Below, piece after piece: positions 8,309 through 16,463 of a stretch of 64,000 nt of DNA. Source of the DNA: an uncultured Mycoplasma sp. (lineage in GTDB: Bacteria > Bacillota_I > Bacilli_A > RF39 > UBA660); NCBI GenBank assembly GCA_945947035.1, contig CAMEXD010000001.1, forward strand, positions 62,001 through 126,000. Direction: 5' to 3'. The position numbers were made by a program, and so were the translations under genes. Position 1 is the first letter of the stretch. Every line of letters starts with the position of its first letter. The notes under the pieces are model-generated. The model was not told where the DNA came from. It ran no database searches and saw nothing but the letters and a program-made list of their open reading frames with translations.

Positions 8309-8337
8309 TTTACTAAATTCTTTCTTTTTGTTATAAT
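8309..8337 (+). promoter_or_regulatory. Promoter of the SpaA/sortase operon
   Basis: TTTACT (8309-8314), 17-bp spacer, TATAAT (8332-8337), about 50 bases before the start of the surface-protein gene. Confidence 0.7.
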
Positions 8338-8388
8338 TTATATGAGAATAGACGTATGTCTTTTTGTGATGTGAAAGGAAATGATAAT

Positions 8389-10230
8389 ATGAAAAAAAGT
8401 TTTACTTATTTTATGACTTTATTTATGTTTTTATTTGGAATAACAAATGTATTTGCAGTTGATATCAAAAATAATGGTGTAGTTCCAGGATTTGATGTTA
8501 ATACTAATCCTTATTCCTGTAACGGAGTAAATAAAGGTGTATATGACTTAACTGATGAAAATAATCGTACGTATTATTCATCTTTGTGTAGCGTTGATTT
8601 TCCTTGTATTAATGGAAATGATGCTTGTAGCAATATTATTCCTTATACAGAAACTAATACTTGCTATATAACATGTGATAATTATACTAATATGGCTAAT
8701 ATGGGAACAAATCAACATAATATTTGGAATAAAATAAGCTCTTATCCAACAATTTATTGTAGTAATGGAAGCACCGATACAGATAAACTTAATGAAATAT
8801 CACATAATTTAATAGATAATGGTGTATGTAATGCAAATGATACTTTTTATGCTTTATATGAATATTCAAATGGTTCAAGTAAAGTTGTAGCTGTTAATGA
8901 TGTTGGAAATTGTGAACCAACAATATCAGTTACTAAAGTTTGTAAAGGTTTTAATAGTGGAAAATTCACAGTAAAAATAGGAAATGAAACTAAAGAAGTA
9001 TCTTGTGGTGAAACAAGTGAATCAGTAATTGTTACTGCTGATACACCTATTGTTATTGAAGAATTAAATAGTTCTGGTTATTTAGTTTATATAAGTGATA
9101 ATGTTAATAATGGCACAATAACTCTTAAACAAGGAGTAAGTGTACCAATTACTATAATTAATGCATTAGCTAAAGTAAATTTAACAAAATTAAATGCAGT
9201 AAATAATGCTCCAATGTCTGGCATGAAATTTACTTTAGAAAAAAAAGTTAATGGGGAATGGGTAAAAGCTACTAAAATTGATGGAACTCAGTTTGAAAAT
9301 TTAACAACTGATAACAATGGTAAATTAACATTTACAGAAGTTCCTGAAGGAGAATACAGATTAGTAGAAGTTGAGAATGCTACTGGTAATTATGTTGCAG
9401 CTGATCCTTATGAATTTAAAATTAATAAAGGTACAGTAGATGAAAATTTTGCTCAAAATATAACTTTAAAAAACAATCCATTTGAAATAAAAATCATTAA
9501 AGTTGATGAAAATGGTAATACCTTAGGTGATGCTGTATTTATGATTGAAAAACAAAATGAAAATGGAGAATTTGAAACTGTTTCTGAGCCAACAATAGAT
9601 AAAAATGGAAGTACAATATTTCTTGAAAAAAATGGTGTTTATAAAATTACAGAACAACAATCACCATTAGGATATGATATTTTAAGTGCACCATTTATCG
9701 TAAAAATAGTAAATGGAAAACTTACATTAGAAGAAGGAGATTTAAATTATATTTCTATTTTACAAGAAAGTGGTATTTATACACTAAAAATAATAAATGA
9801 TAAATCTAAGGTAAAAATATATAAAAGAGATAGCGCAACAGCAAGTATTTTAGCAGGTGCAAAAATGGTACTTACAAAAAAAGATGGTACTTTAGTTGCT
9901 AACTTTACAACTGAAAAAGATTCATCATTTGCTATAGAACTTGAACCAGGATCATATATTTTATATGAAGATACTGCACCTAAAAACTATGAAAAATTAA
10001 AGGTAAAATTTGAATTCGTAGTAAAAGAAGATGGAACAATTGGAGCAGTTACTTCTAATTCTGCTTTTGAAATTATTGGTATGAATATAAATGTTTACAA
10101 TGTAAAACCTACAAAAGTTCCAAATACTGGTGTTGCTTTAAATATTTGTTTAATTATAGGTGGAGTTGCTTTAATAGGTTTTGGAGGATATTTAGTATAT
10201 AATAATGTTAAAAAAAGAAAAAATATCTAA
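8389..10230 (+). CDS. SpaA/Cna-B-type surface protein with sorting signal
   Basis: 613 residues. A signal peptide (K-K-S-F then a hydrophobic core, ending N-V-F-A) is followed by a cysteine-rich N-terminal region of about 170 residues with roughly a dozen Cys, then three prealbumin-like SpaA domains (about 255-350, 360-450, 465-570). These carry the family's first-strand Lys (V-N-L-T-K-L; I-K-I-I-K-V; V-K-I-Y-K-R) and the Y-x-L-x-E type Glu (Y-R-L-V-E; Y-K-I-T-E; Y-I-L-Y-E), residues that form isopeptide bonds in pilins. The C-terminus has V-P-N-T-G, a membrane segment and K-K-R-K, a non-canonical sortase signal. ATG 8389 follows AAAGGA. The sortase gene overlaps its end, so this is the likely substrate. 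Confidence 0.88.
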   Translation: MKKSFTYFMTLFMFLFGITNVFAVDIKNNGVVPGFDVNTNPYSCNGVNKGVYDLTDENNRTYYSSLCSVDFPCINGNDACSNIIPYTETNTCYITCDNYTNMANMGTNQHNIWNKISSYPTIYCSNGSTDTDKLNEISHNLIDNGVCNANDTFYALYEYSNGSSKVVAVNDVGNCEPTISVTKVCKGFNSGKFTVKIGNETKEVSCGETSESVIVTADTPIVIEELNSSGYLVYISDNVNNGTITLKQGVSVPITIINALAKVNLTKLNAVNNAPMSGMKFTLEKKVNGEWVKATKIDGTQFENLTTDNNGKLTFTEVPEGEYRLVEVENATGNYVAADPYEFKINKGTVDENFAQNITLKNNPFEIKIIKVDENGNTLGDAVFMIEKQNENGEFETVSEPTIDKNGSTIFLEKNGVYKITEQQSPLGYDILSAPFIVKIVNGKLTLEEGDLNYISILQESGIYTLKIINDKSKVKIYKRDSATASILAGAKMVLTKKDGTLVANFTTEKDSSFAIELEPGSYILYEDTAPKNYEKLKVKFEFVVKEDGTIGAVTSNSAFEIIGMNINVYNVKPTKVPNTGVALNICLIIGGVALIGFGGYLVYNNVKKRKNI

Positions 10231-10903
10231 CAAACAGATAATTCTTATTGCAGTACTTTGTATAATACTTGGTATAGCACTTTTGGGACATGATTACTTT
10301 TTATCAAAAAAAAATAAAGTCTATGAGAAAATGAGTTTTGAATTATCAAGTATTCCTGATGAAATTGATGATAATACTTTAGATAATGATGAAGAATTAT
10401 CTGATGATGATGAAATAATTGATAATATATTAACAGATGAACCAATAAATAATAATGAGAATAAAGAACCAAACAAACCCATAACAATAACTTATGATTA
10501 TATTGGATACTTAGAAATACCTAAAATTAAGTTAAAAAAAGGATTTGTCGATATTAATTCTAAAGATAATAATGTTAATAAAAATGTTGCCATAATGAAA
10601 GATTCTATCTACCCTGATGTTGATGGCAGTTTGATGGTTATGGCAGCTCATAATGGAACATGTTGGAATTGTTACTTTAAAAATTTAGAGAAGTTATCAA
10701 ATAACGATATTATCTATATTTATTATAATAATGTTAGATATACTTATAAATTAGTTAATATTTATGAAGTTAAAAAAACAGGAAAAGTTTCGATCTATAG
10801 AAATTCACGTAAAACAACTTTAGCACTTGTAACATGTAAATGGGGAACAAAAGATACACAAGTTGTTTATATTGCTGAGCTTGATAACAAACAAAATTTA
10901 TAA
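10205..10903 (+). CDS. Sortase, paired with the overlapping VPNTG substrate gene
   Basis: 232 residues: N-terminal membrane segment (about 11-29), an acidic Asp/Glu/Asn-rich linker (about 45-90), then the sortase barrel (I-G-Y-L-E-I-P-K-I-K-L-K-K-G). Catalytic His lies in M-A-A-H-N-G (about 149) and catalytic Cys in L-V-T-C-K-W-G (about 211). The transition-state Arg expected 8-13 residues after the Cys is not there; the aligned place in D-T-Q-V-V-Y-I-A-E-L is Gln. It should cut the V-P-N-T-G signal of its neighbour and join it to cell wall or pilin partners. The start overlaps the substrate gene by 26 bases, implying coupled translation. Confidence 0.85.
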   Translation: MLKKEKISNKQIILIAVLCIILGIALLGHDYFLSKKNKVYEKMSFELSSIPDEIDDNTLDNDEELSDDDEIIDNILTDEPINNNENKEPNKPITITYDYIGYLEIPKIKLKKGFVDINSKDNNVNKNVAIMKDSIYPDVDGSLMVMAAHNGTCWNCYFKNLEKLSNNDIIYIYYNNVRYTYKLVNIYEVKKTGKVSIYRNSRKTTLALVTCKWGTKDTQVVYIAELDNKQNL

Positions 10904-10926
10904 TAAAAAGAAAAGGGTGAAATATA

Positions 10927-11664
10927 ATGGGTTATACATTTTTAGATAGAATAAAAATATTATTTAACTTAATTATATCTTCTCCCTTTTTTTTATCAGT
11001 AGTAGTAATATTTTTACTTACTACTTTTGTCTTAGTATTATATAATAGAATAAAAAATAAAAAATTAAAATATGTAGTAGCTTTTGGATATCTTTTAATT
11101 GCAGTTCTTATTTTAATTAAATATGGAAAATCAATTATTAGTTTAAGTGATAATTTAGTAGATCAAGTTTTTTCTTTCTTATATTTTCCAAATATTATTG
11201 CATATTTTTGTATGATAATTATTTCAATTCTTGTTTTAGTTGCAACTTTTATTAATAAAAAAACTAATTTTTTTACAAAAGCTTTAAATATTGTTTCCTT
11301 TGTTATTATTCTTATTTTATTTGTTTTAACACTTGATGTAATTGTAAAATATGATATTGATATATATACAAAAACGGAAGTATTTAGTAACGATACTTTA
11401 GTAGTATTAATTCAAGCTAGTACTTTTATATTTGCTTTATGGGTATTTTTACTTCTTATAAATTATATTGTCAATAAAATAAATAATAAATTAGATAAAA
11501 ATACTTTCCATGAAATGGAAGAAAAAGTAGATAATAATGTACAAGTATTTGAAATACCTAATGAAATGACAGATGATTTTGAAAAAATGAGTGATGAAGA
11601 ATTTTCTAAATTGGTAAAAGAAAATAAAAATAATTTATATAATGAAATATTTAAAATTAAATAA
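10927..11664 (+). CDS. Multi-pass membrane protein in the sortase operon
   Basis: 245 residues with about five membrane segments between residues 12 and 180 and an acidic cytoplasmic tail (about 190-245) containing K-M-S-D-E-E-F-S-K-L-V-K-E. No family is recognised. An AAAGGGTGA site precedes ATG 10927, only 23 bases after the sortase stop, and no promoter lies between, so it is the third gene of the surface-protein operon. It may help to anchor or regulate the sortase, which is inference from position only. Confidence 0.7.
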   Translation: MGYTFLDRIKILFNLIISSPFFLSVVVIFLLTTFVLVLYNRIKNKKLKYVVAFGYLLIAVLILIKYGKSIISLSDNLVDQVFSFLYFPNIIAYFCMIIISILVLVATFINKKTNFFTKALNIVSFVIILILFVLTLDVIVKYDIDIYTKTEVFSNDTLVVLIQASTFIFALWVFLLLINYIVNKINNKLDKNTFHEMEEKVDNNVQVFEIPNEMTDDFEKMSDEEFSKLVKENKNNLYNEIFKIK

Positions 11665-11676
11665 ATAATAATTATA

Positions 11677-11713
11677 AGCAAGTATATTTTTTATACTTGT
11701 ATTTGCTTTTTTT
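11677..11713 (+). terminator. Terminator of the sortase operon
   Basis: CAAGTATA (11679-11686), loop TTTTT, TATACTTG (11692-11699), then further pairing of AAGC with GCTT and a T-run. Confidence 0.8.
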
Positions 11714-11821
11714 GAATAAAAATTTAATGAAATAATAAAAAACTATTTGAAATATATATAATAAGCATAAAATTTTATTTTTCAGTTGACAAGTAATATT
11801 ATGTTAATAAGAAGGATAAAA

Positions 11822-11992
11822 ATGGAAAAAAAATATAAAAATTTAAAAGATAATAATTTAAAGAAAAAAATTCAAAAAATTATTGATAAATCTAAAGAAC
11901 TTAATTTAATTAAACCACTTTCTTCGGCATTTGAAAATACATCTTGTGAAGTTGAAGAACATAAAGGAAAAAAACAATACCTTTGCAAATAG
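11822..11992 (+). CDS. Small charged protein, possible antitoxin partner
   Basis: 56 residues, Lys-rich N-terminal half (K-N-L-K-D-N-N-L-K-K-K-I-Q-K-I-I-D-K-S-K) predicted helical, then L-I-K-P-L-S-S-A-F-E-N-T and an acidic turn E-V-E-E-H-K-G-K-K. I do not recognise a named family. It starts after AAGAAGGA and ends 11 bases before the start of a broken MazF/PemK-like gene with its own AGAGGA site, the usual order for an antitoxin-toxin pair. The function is inferred from this order alone. Confidence 0.5.
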   Translation: MEKKYKNLKDNNLKKKIQKIIDKSKELNLIKPLSSAFENTSCEVEEHKGKKQYLCK

Positions 11993-12003
11993 AGAGGATA
12001 ATT

Positions 12004-12364
12004 ATGAAAAAATATGAAATTGGAGATTATAGTTTTTGTTTCAAAGTATAGTTATGACAATGGAGAAGAAGGAAAAAATCATTTGTTTGTAATAATAAGC
12101 GACGATAATAAATTAATGCCAATTGAATATTTTGGAATGTTAGTATCATCTCATATTGAAAAGATAAAATATAAAACAAACTCTTTTTTGGAAAAAAGTC
12201 AAAGAAATGGATTGAAGAAAAATAGTATTGTAAAATGCAATAATATTTATAAAATACCTACTAAAAATATTCAATTTAAAATAGGTCAGGTTGATATAGA
12301 TGATTATATGAAATTTATTAAAATTTATAGTGAAATTCTTGAAAATATGTCTGAAGTTGTTTAA
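12004..12364 (+). pseudogene. MazF/PemK-like toxin, frameshifted near the start
   Basis: From ATG 12004 (after AGAGGATA) the frame reads K-K-Y-E-I-G-D-Y-S-F and stops after 15 codons. The next frame continues as V-S-K-Y-S-Y-D-N-G-E-E-G-K-N-H-L-F-V-I-I and stays open to 12364. Dropping one T from the TTTTT run near 12034 restores a single frame of about 119 residues. The end (N-G-L-K-K-N-S-I-V-K-C, then K-I-P-T-K-N-I-Q-F-K-I-G-Q-V-D) looks like the C-terminal half of MazF/PemK-fold toxins, where a substrate-side Ser precedes a K-x-G motif. Similarity is recalled and not computed. An ATG at 12014 could make a slightly altered N-terminus. Confidence 0.5.
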
Positions 12365-12688
12365 TTGTTTTCTATATCTTAACATAAAAAATGATGTGTT
12401 AACAAAATCAATTGTCCAATAAAGTAGCAGTTTGTATTGATAATAGATTTATTGGTAGTGTTATAAAAACGTTAAAATTGCAAAATAAATTTAATTTAAA
12501 TGAAAATATAATTAGTGCTTATGGTATTAATATTTTAAAAAAAACACTTCATTAAGTGTATTAATCTTTTTAATAGTACAATATTATTTATGATAAATAG
12601 TTATATTTTTAAACTATTTATAAATTAATTTATGATAAAAAAATTGTTTGAATATATTTTCTTGTAATAATGATATTGAAAATAATTA

Positions 12689-12720
12689 AAGTATTGGAGT
12701 TTTTTTCAATACTTTTTTTA
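12689..12720 (+). terminator. Terminator upstream of gatC
   Basis: AAGTATTG (12689-12696) pairs with CAATACTT (12707-12714) around a T-rich loop and is followed by TTTTTT. It isolates the gat operon from the decayed region. Confidence 0.75.
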
Positions 12721-12727
12721 ATATTAT

Positions 12728-12756
12728 TTGTTTCTATAACGATTTTATTATATAAT
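12728..12756 (+). promoter_or_regulatory. Promoter of gatCAB
   Basis: TTGTTT (12728-12733), 17-bp spacer, TATAAT (12751-12756), 20 bases before the gatC start with ribosome site CGGAGG. Confidence 0.75.
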
Positions 12757-12775
12757 ATAAAAGACGGAGGATGTT

Positions 12776-13066
12776 ATGAATAGATTAAGTAAAGAAGAAG
12801 TATTACATGTAGCTAATTTAGCAAGATTAGAATTAACAGAAGAAGAAATAGATACATATGCAATAAAATTAAAAGAAATACTTGATGAAGTAGATAAAAT
12901 AAAAGATATTGAAGTTTTATCTGATGAAGTTATGATAAGTCCCAATGAAAATATTTGTGTTTTATCAGATGACAAAGAAAAAGAAATGCTAACCAAAGAA
13001 GAAATATTAAAAAATGCTCCAAAAAAATATGCAGATTATATTGAAGTAAGGGGTGTATTTGAATAA
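12776..13066 (+). CDS. gatC: Aspartyl/glutamyl-tRNA amidotransferase subunit C
   Basis: 96 residues, the normal GatC length. The N-terminus L-S-K-E-E-V-L-H-V-A-N-L-A-R-L-E-L-T-E-E-E is the family signature, and the tail K-Y-A-D-Y-I-E-V-R-G-V-F matches the C-terminal belt that wraps GatA. GatC holds GatA and GatB together in the enzyme that turns Glu-tRNA(Gln) and Asp-tRNA(Asn) into the amidated forms. It follows a CGGAGG site and shares one base with gatA (TAATG). Confidence 0.95.
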   Translation: MNRLSKEEVLHVANLARLELTEEEIDTYAIKLKEILDEVDKIKDIEVLSDEVMISPNENICVLSDDKEKEMLTKEEILKNAPKKYADYIEVRGVFE

Positions 13067-14508
13067 TGAATTATTTAGATTTAAGTATAGAAGAAATAAA
13101 TAAATTATTAAAAGAAAAGAAAATTAAGCCAATTGATTTAGTTAACGAAGTATTTAAAAAAATTGAAGATAATAAAGATTTAAATTGTTTTATTACTTTA
13201 AATAAAGAAGGAGCAATTAAAAAAGCATTAGAATTAGAAAATAAAGAAGTTGATAATATTTTATTTGGCATTCCTATTGCAATAAAAGATAATATTGTAA
13301 CAAAAAATTTACTTACAACATGTGGATCTAAAATGCTTTCTAATTTTAATCCTATATATAATGCCCATGTAATTGATTTAATAAATGAAAAAAATATGAT
13401 TATAATAGGAAAATGTAACATGGATGAATTTGCTATGGGAAGTTCTAACAGAACAAGTTTTTATGGTAATGTTTTAAATCCATGTGATAAAACTTTGATT
13501 CCTGGAGGATCTTCAGGTGGTTCTGCAGCTTGTGTTAGTGCAGGTCTTGTTCCTTTATCTTTAGGTAGTGATACTGGAGGATCAATAAGACAACCTTCTA
13601 GTTTTTGTGGTGTTGTAGGACTTAAACCAACATATGGAAGAATATCAAGATTTGGCCTTGTGGCTTTTTCAAGTTCATTGGATCAAATTGGACCAATAGC
13701 TAGAAATGTCTATGAAAGTGCTTTACTTTTAAATATTTTATGTAGTAAAGATGAAAGAGATTTGACAAATATTGAAACAGAAAAAGAAGACTTTACTAGT
13801 TTAATTGGAAAAGATGTTAAGGGATTAAAAGTGGCAATTCCTAAATTTTATGTAAGTGATTTAATTGACAAAGAAATCCTTGATAATTTTTATAAAGTAG
13901 TTTCTATCTTAAAACAAGAAGGGGTAGAAGTAGAAGAAGTTGATATGAAATACTTAGATAACGCTGTATGTTTATATCAAGTAATAGCACTTGGAGAAGC
14001 TAGTACTAATTTAGCAAGATTTGATGGAATAAAATATGGTTATAGTTATGACGATGCTAAAAATATTGAAGAATTATACAAAAAAACTAGAAGTGAAGGA
14101 TTTGGCGCTGAAGTAAAAAGAAGAATGATGATAGGATCTTATCTTTTAAGTGGACCAAATGCAAAAATTTACTACAATAAAGCCTTAAAAATTAGAAAAT
14201 GCATGAGTTTAGAATTTAAAAGAGTGTTTGAAGATTACGATTTAATAATTGGACCAACGACAACTTCATTTCCTTGTAAACTTGACAAATTAGTAGATGA
14301 TGCAAATAAAAGCTTTATGGATGATATTTTAACAATTCCAGTTAATATGGCAGGTCTTCCTGGACTTAGTCTTCCAATTTATAAAGGGAAAAATAATCTT
14401 CCAATTGGAATGCAAATAATTGGTAATAGATTTGATGAAAAAAGAGTTTATCAATTGGCTTCATTTATAGAAAAAAAGATTAACTTAAGAGGTGAAAATA
14501 ATGAATAA
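13066..14508 (+). CDS. gatA: Aspartyl/glutamyl-tRNA amidotransferase subunit A
   Basis: 480 residues, typical for this amidase-signature glutaminase. The catalytic Lys lies in I-A-I-K-D-N-I near residue 72, and the Ser/cis-Ser pair lies in P-G-G-S-S-G-G-S-A and G-S-D-T-G-G-S-I-R-Q-P. It releases ammonia from glutamine for the GatB kinase/amidase step. The gene overlaps gatC by one base and gatB by eight, so the three subunits are translationally coupled. Confidence 0.97.
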   Translation: MNYLDLSIEEINKLLKEKKIKPIDLVNEVFKKIEDNKDLNCFITLNKEGAIKKALELENKEVDNILFGIPIAIKDNIVTKNLLTTCGSKMLSNFNPIYNAHVIDLINEKNMIIIGKCNMDEFAMGSSNRTSFYGNVLNPCDKTLIPGGSSGGSAACVSAGLVPLSLGSDTGGSIRQPSSFCGVVGLKPTYGRISRFGLVAFSSSLDQIGPIARNVYESALLLNILCSKDERDLTNIETEKEDFTSLIGKDVKGLKVAIPKFYVSDLIDKEILDNFYKVVSILKQEGVEVEEVDMKYLDNAVCLYQVIALGEASTNLARFDGIKYGYSYDDAKNIEELYKKTRSEGFGAEVKRRMMIGSYLLSGPNAKIYYNKALKIRKCMSLEFKRVFEDYDLIIGPTTTSFPCKLDKLVDDANKSFMDDILTIPVNMAGLPGLSLPIYKGKNNLPIGMQIIGNRFDEKRVYQLASFIEKKINLRGENNE

Positions 14509-15919
14509 AGAATATACACCAACCATAGGAATAGAAGTACATGTTGAAGTTTTATCTAATACCAAAATATTTTCTCATTCTATAAATGGCTATAGTGATT
14601 CTGTTAATACTAATGTTAATATCATAGATTTAGGTTATCCTGGAGTATTACCAAGAGTAAATAAAGAAGTTGTTCATAAAGCTTTAAAAGCAGCTCTTGC
14701 TCTTAATTGTAGTATTAATAAAAAAATGCATTTTGATCGTAAATGTTATTACTATCCAGATTTACCAAAAGGATATCAAATAACCCAAAATGAAACTCCA
14801 ATTGGCTTTAATGGAAGATTAAAAATAGATGATGATAGATATATTGAAATAGAAGAAATGCATATTGAAGAAGATACTTGTAAAAGTATTCATGTAAATG
14901 GAAAAACACTTTTAAACTACAATAGAAGTGGCGTACCACTAATTGAAATAGTATCAAAACCTGTTATAAAATCAAGTGATGAAGCTGTTAAATATCTAGA
15001 ATCGCTAAGAGAACTATTACTATATCTAGAAGTTAGTGATTGCAAAATAGAAGAAGGTTCAATGAGAGCAGATGTAAATGTTTCAGTAAGTAAAACTGAA
15101 GCTTTAGGAACAAAATGTGAAGTTAAAAATATTGGATCAATCTCAAATGTTAAAACTGCTATTGAAGAAGAAATAAATCGTCAGATAAATATATTAGAAC
15201 AAGGTGGTAAAATAGTACCAGAAACAAGAAGATTTGATTCTAAAACAAATACAACTGTATCAATGAGAAAAAAAGAAGTAGGAAATGATTATAGATATAT
15301 TCCAGATGCTGATATTCCTTACGTTATTTTAGATGATTCTTACATTGAAAGTGTAAAAAATTCTTTAGTTATGCTACCAAATGAAAGAAGAAAAATTTAT
15401 AAAGAAAATGAAATATCAGATGTTAATATCGATAAACTTATAAATAATAAACCTTTATCAGATTTTTTAGATAAATTTATAGATAAAAAAATAAACTTAA
15501 AAATCGCTAGTAATATCTTACTTGGAGATATATCATCTTATTTAAATAAAACAGGTAAAAAAATAACAGATACTTATTTAGAAAATAAATTTGTTGATAT
15601 TGTTAATAGTTTAAATGAAGGAAAAATATCATCAAAGAATTTTAAAGAAATTATTAATGATTGTCTTGAAAAAGATGATACTTTAGAAAATATTTTAAAA
15701 GAAAATAACATATCATTAGTTAGTAATGAAGATGATTTACTTATCATAATAAATAAAGTCTTAGATGAAAATAAAAATAGTGTTAATGACTATAAAAATG
15801 GTAAAGATAATGCCTTTAAATATTTGATGGGAATGGTTATGAAAGAAACTAAAGGAAGCGCTAATCCTGTAGTTGTAAACAATTTATTAAAAACTTTACT
15901 GTCAAAAGATGTAAATTGA
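14501..15919 (+). CDS. gatB: Aspartyl/glutamyl-tRNA amidotransferase subunit B
   Basis: 472 residues. The N-terminal cradle domain starts P-T-I-G-I-E-V-H-V-E-V and contains the substrate-site segments H-F-D-R-K-C-Y-Y-Y-P-D-L-P-K-G-Y-Q-I-T-Q and G-S-M-R-A-D-V-N-V-S; the C-terminal YqeY-like tail ends with K-E-T-K-G-S-A-N-P. It activates the tRNA-bound acid side chain with ATP and amidates it. ATG 14501 is chosen over the GTG nine bases upstream because AGAGGTG is then correctly spaced. The stop is TGA, and its region doubles as the -35 box of the next operon. Confidence 0.96.
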   Translation: MNKEYTPTIGIEVHVEVLSNTKIFSHSINGYSDSVNTNVNIIDLGYPGVLPRVNKEVVHKALKAALALNCSINKKMHFDRKCYYYPDLPKGYQITQNETPIGFNGRLKIDDDRYIEIEEMHIEEDTCKSIHVNGKTLLNYNRSGVPLIEIVSKPVIKSSDEAVKYLESLRELLLYLEVSDCKIEEGSMRADVNVSVSKTEALGTKCEVKNIGSISNVKTAIEEEINRQINILEQGGKIVPETRRFDSKTNTTVSMRKKEVGNDYRYIPDADIPYVILDDSYIESVKNSLVMLPNERRKIYKENEISDVNIDKLINNKPLSDFLDKFIDKKINLKIASNILLGDISSYLNKTGKKITDTYLENKFVDIVNSLNEGKISSKNFKEIINDCLEKDDTLENILKENNISLVSNEDDLLIIINKVLDENKNSVNDYKNGKDNAFKYLMGMVMKETKGSANPVVVNNLLKTLLSKDVN

Positions 15920-15944
15920 TAAAAATAGGCAGATAAGTTATAAT
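15916..15944 (+). promoter_or_regulatory. Strong promoter of the envelope operon
   Basis: TTGATA (15916-15921, overlapping the gatB TGA stop), 17-bp spacer, TATAAT (15939-15944). The -10 box lies in the inverted repeat TAAGTTA-TAA-TAACTTA (15934-15950), which could be a regulator site. Confidence 0.75.
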
Positions 15945-15971
15945 AACTTATAGTATGAGGAGTTGAATTTA

Positions 15972-16457
15972 ATGGAAAAAATTAAGAAAATTCTAAAAGA
16001 TAATAAATATACAGTGATAGGATTATTAATTTTTATTATAATTGCACTTGTAGTTTCTTTATTATATAATCTTTTATTTTCAGGTGCTGGTAATCCAGTT
16101 TATGGAAATAGATTAGAAGGTATTGAAAGTGTTGAAATAACTAAAGAAGAAAAAGAAAAAATCGTTAATGCATTAAAAGATAATAAAATAGTTATGGAAG
16201 CAAGTTGTGATATTAAAGGTAAGATTTTAAACGTTATTATTAAAGTTAATAAAGATACAAAATTAACTGATGCTAAAAAATTAACTAGTATAATTACAGA
16301 ACAAATTTCAAAAGAACAAAAAGAGTTCTATGATATTCAAGTATTTTTAGATATTGATGGCGAAGAAATAGATGGTTATCCTACAATTGGATATTTAGGA
16401 AAAAATGCTAAAGACTTTAAATATACAACAGCATCATATGAAAAAGATGAGGAGTAG
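15972..16457 (+). CDS. Single-pass membrane protein of unknown function
   Basis: 161 residues: a basic start, one membrane segment (about 14-36), then an extracytoplasmic alpha/beta-like domain beginning I-E-S-V-E-I-T-K-E-E-K-E-K-I-V-N-A-L. No family is recognised. ATG 15972 follows GAGGAG with nine-base spacing and is preferred over the in-frame TTG at 15963. It is first in an operon with a GGDEF-like sensor, YihY and an LtaS-like enzyme, so a cell-envelope role is likely. Confidence 0.65.
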   Translation: MEKIKKILKDNKYTVIGLLIFIIIALVVSLLYNLLFSGAGNPVYGNRLEGIESVEITKEEKEKIVNALKDNKIVMEASCDIKGKILNVIIKVNKDTKLTDAKKLTSIITEQISKEQKEFYDIQVFLDIDGEEIDGYPTIGYLGKNAKDFKYTTASYEKDEE

Positions 16458-16463
16458 TAATTT

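Larger units (their letters stand above)
12365..12775 (+). other. Non-coding stretch with a gene remnant and terminators
   Basis: No complete gene is visible. From TTG 12412 to TAA 12555 a 47-codon frame reads ...V-A-V-C-I-D-N-R-F-I-G-S-V-I-K-T-L-K..., which has protein-like composition but no start signal and looks like a gene fragment next to the decayed toxin. ACACTT-CATT-AAGTGT (12544-12559) forms a small hairpin after it. Confidence 0.45.

Noticed and set aside
15934-15950. Terminator after gatB
   Set aside because: The inverted repeat TAAGTTA/TAACTTA has no T-run and contains the -10 box of a strong promoter.
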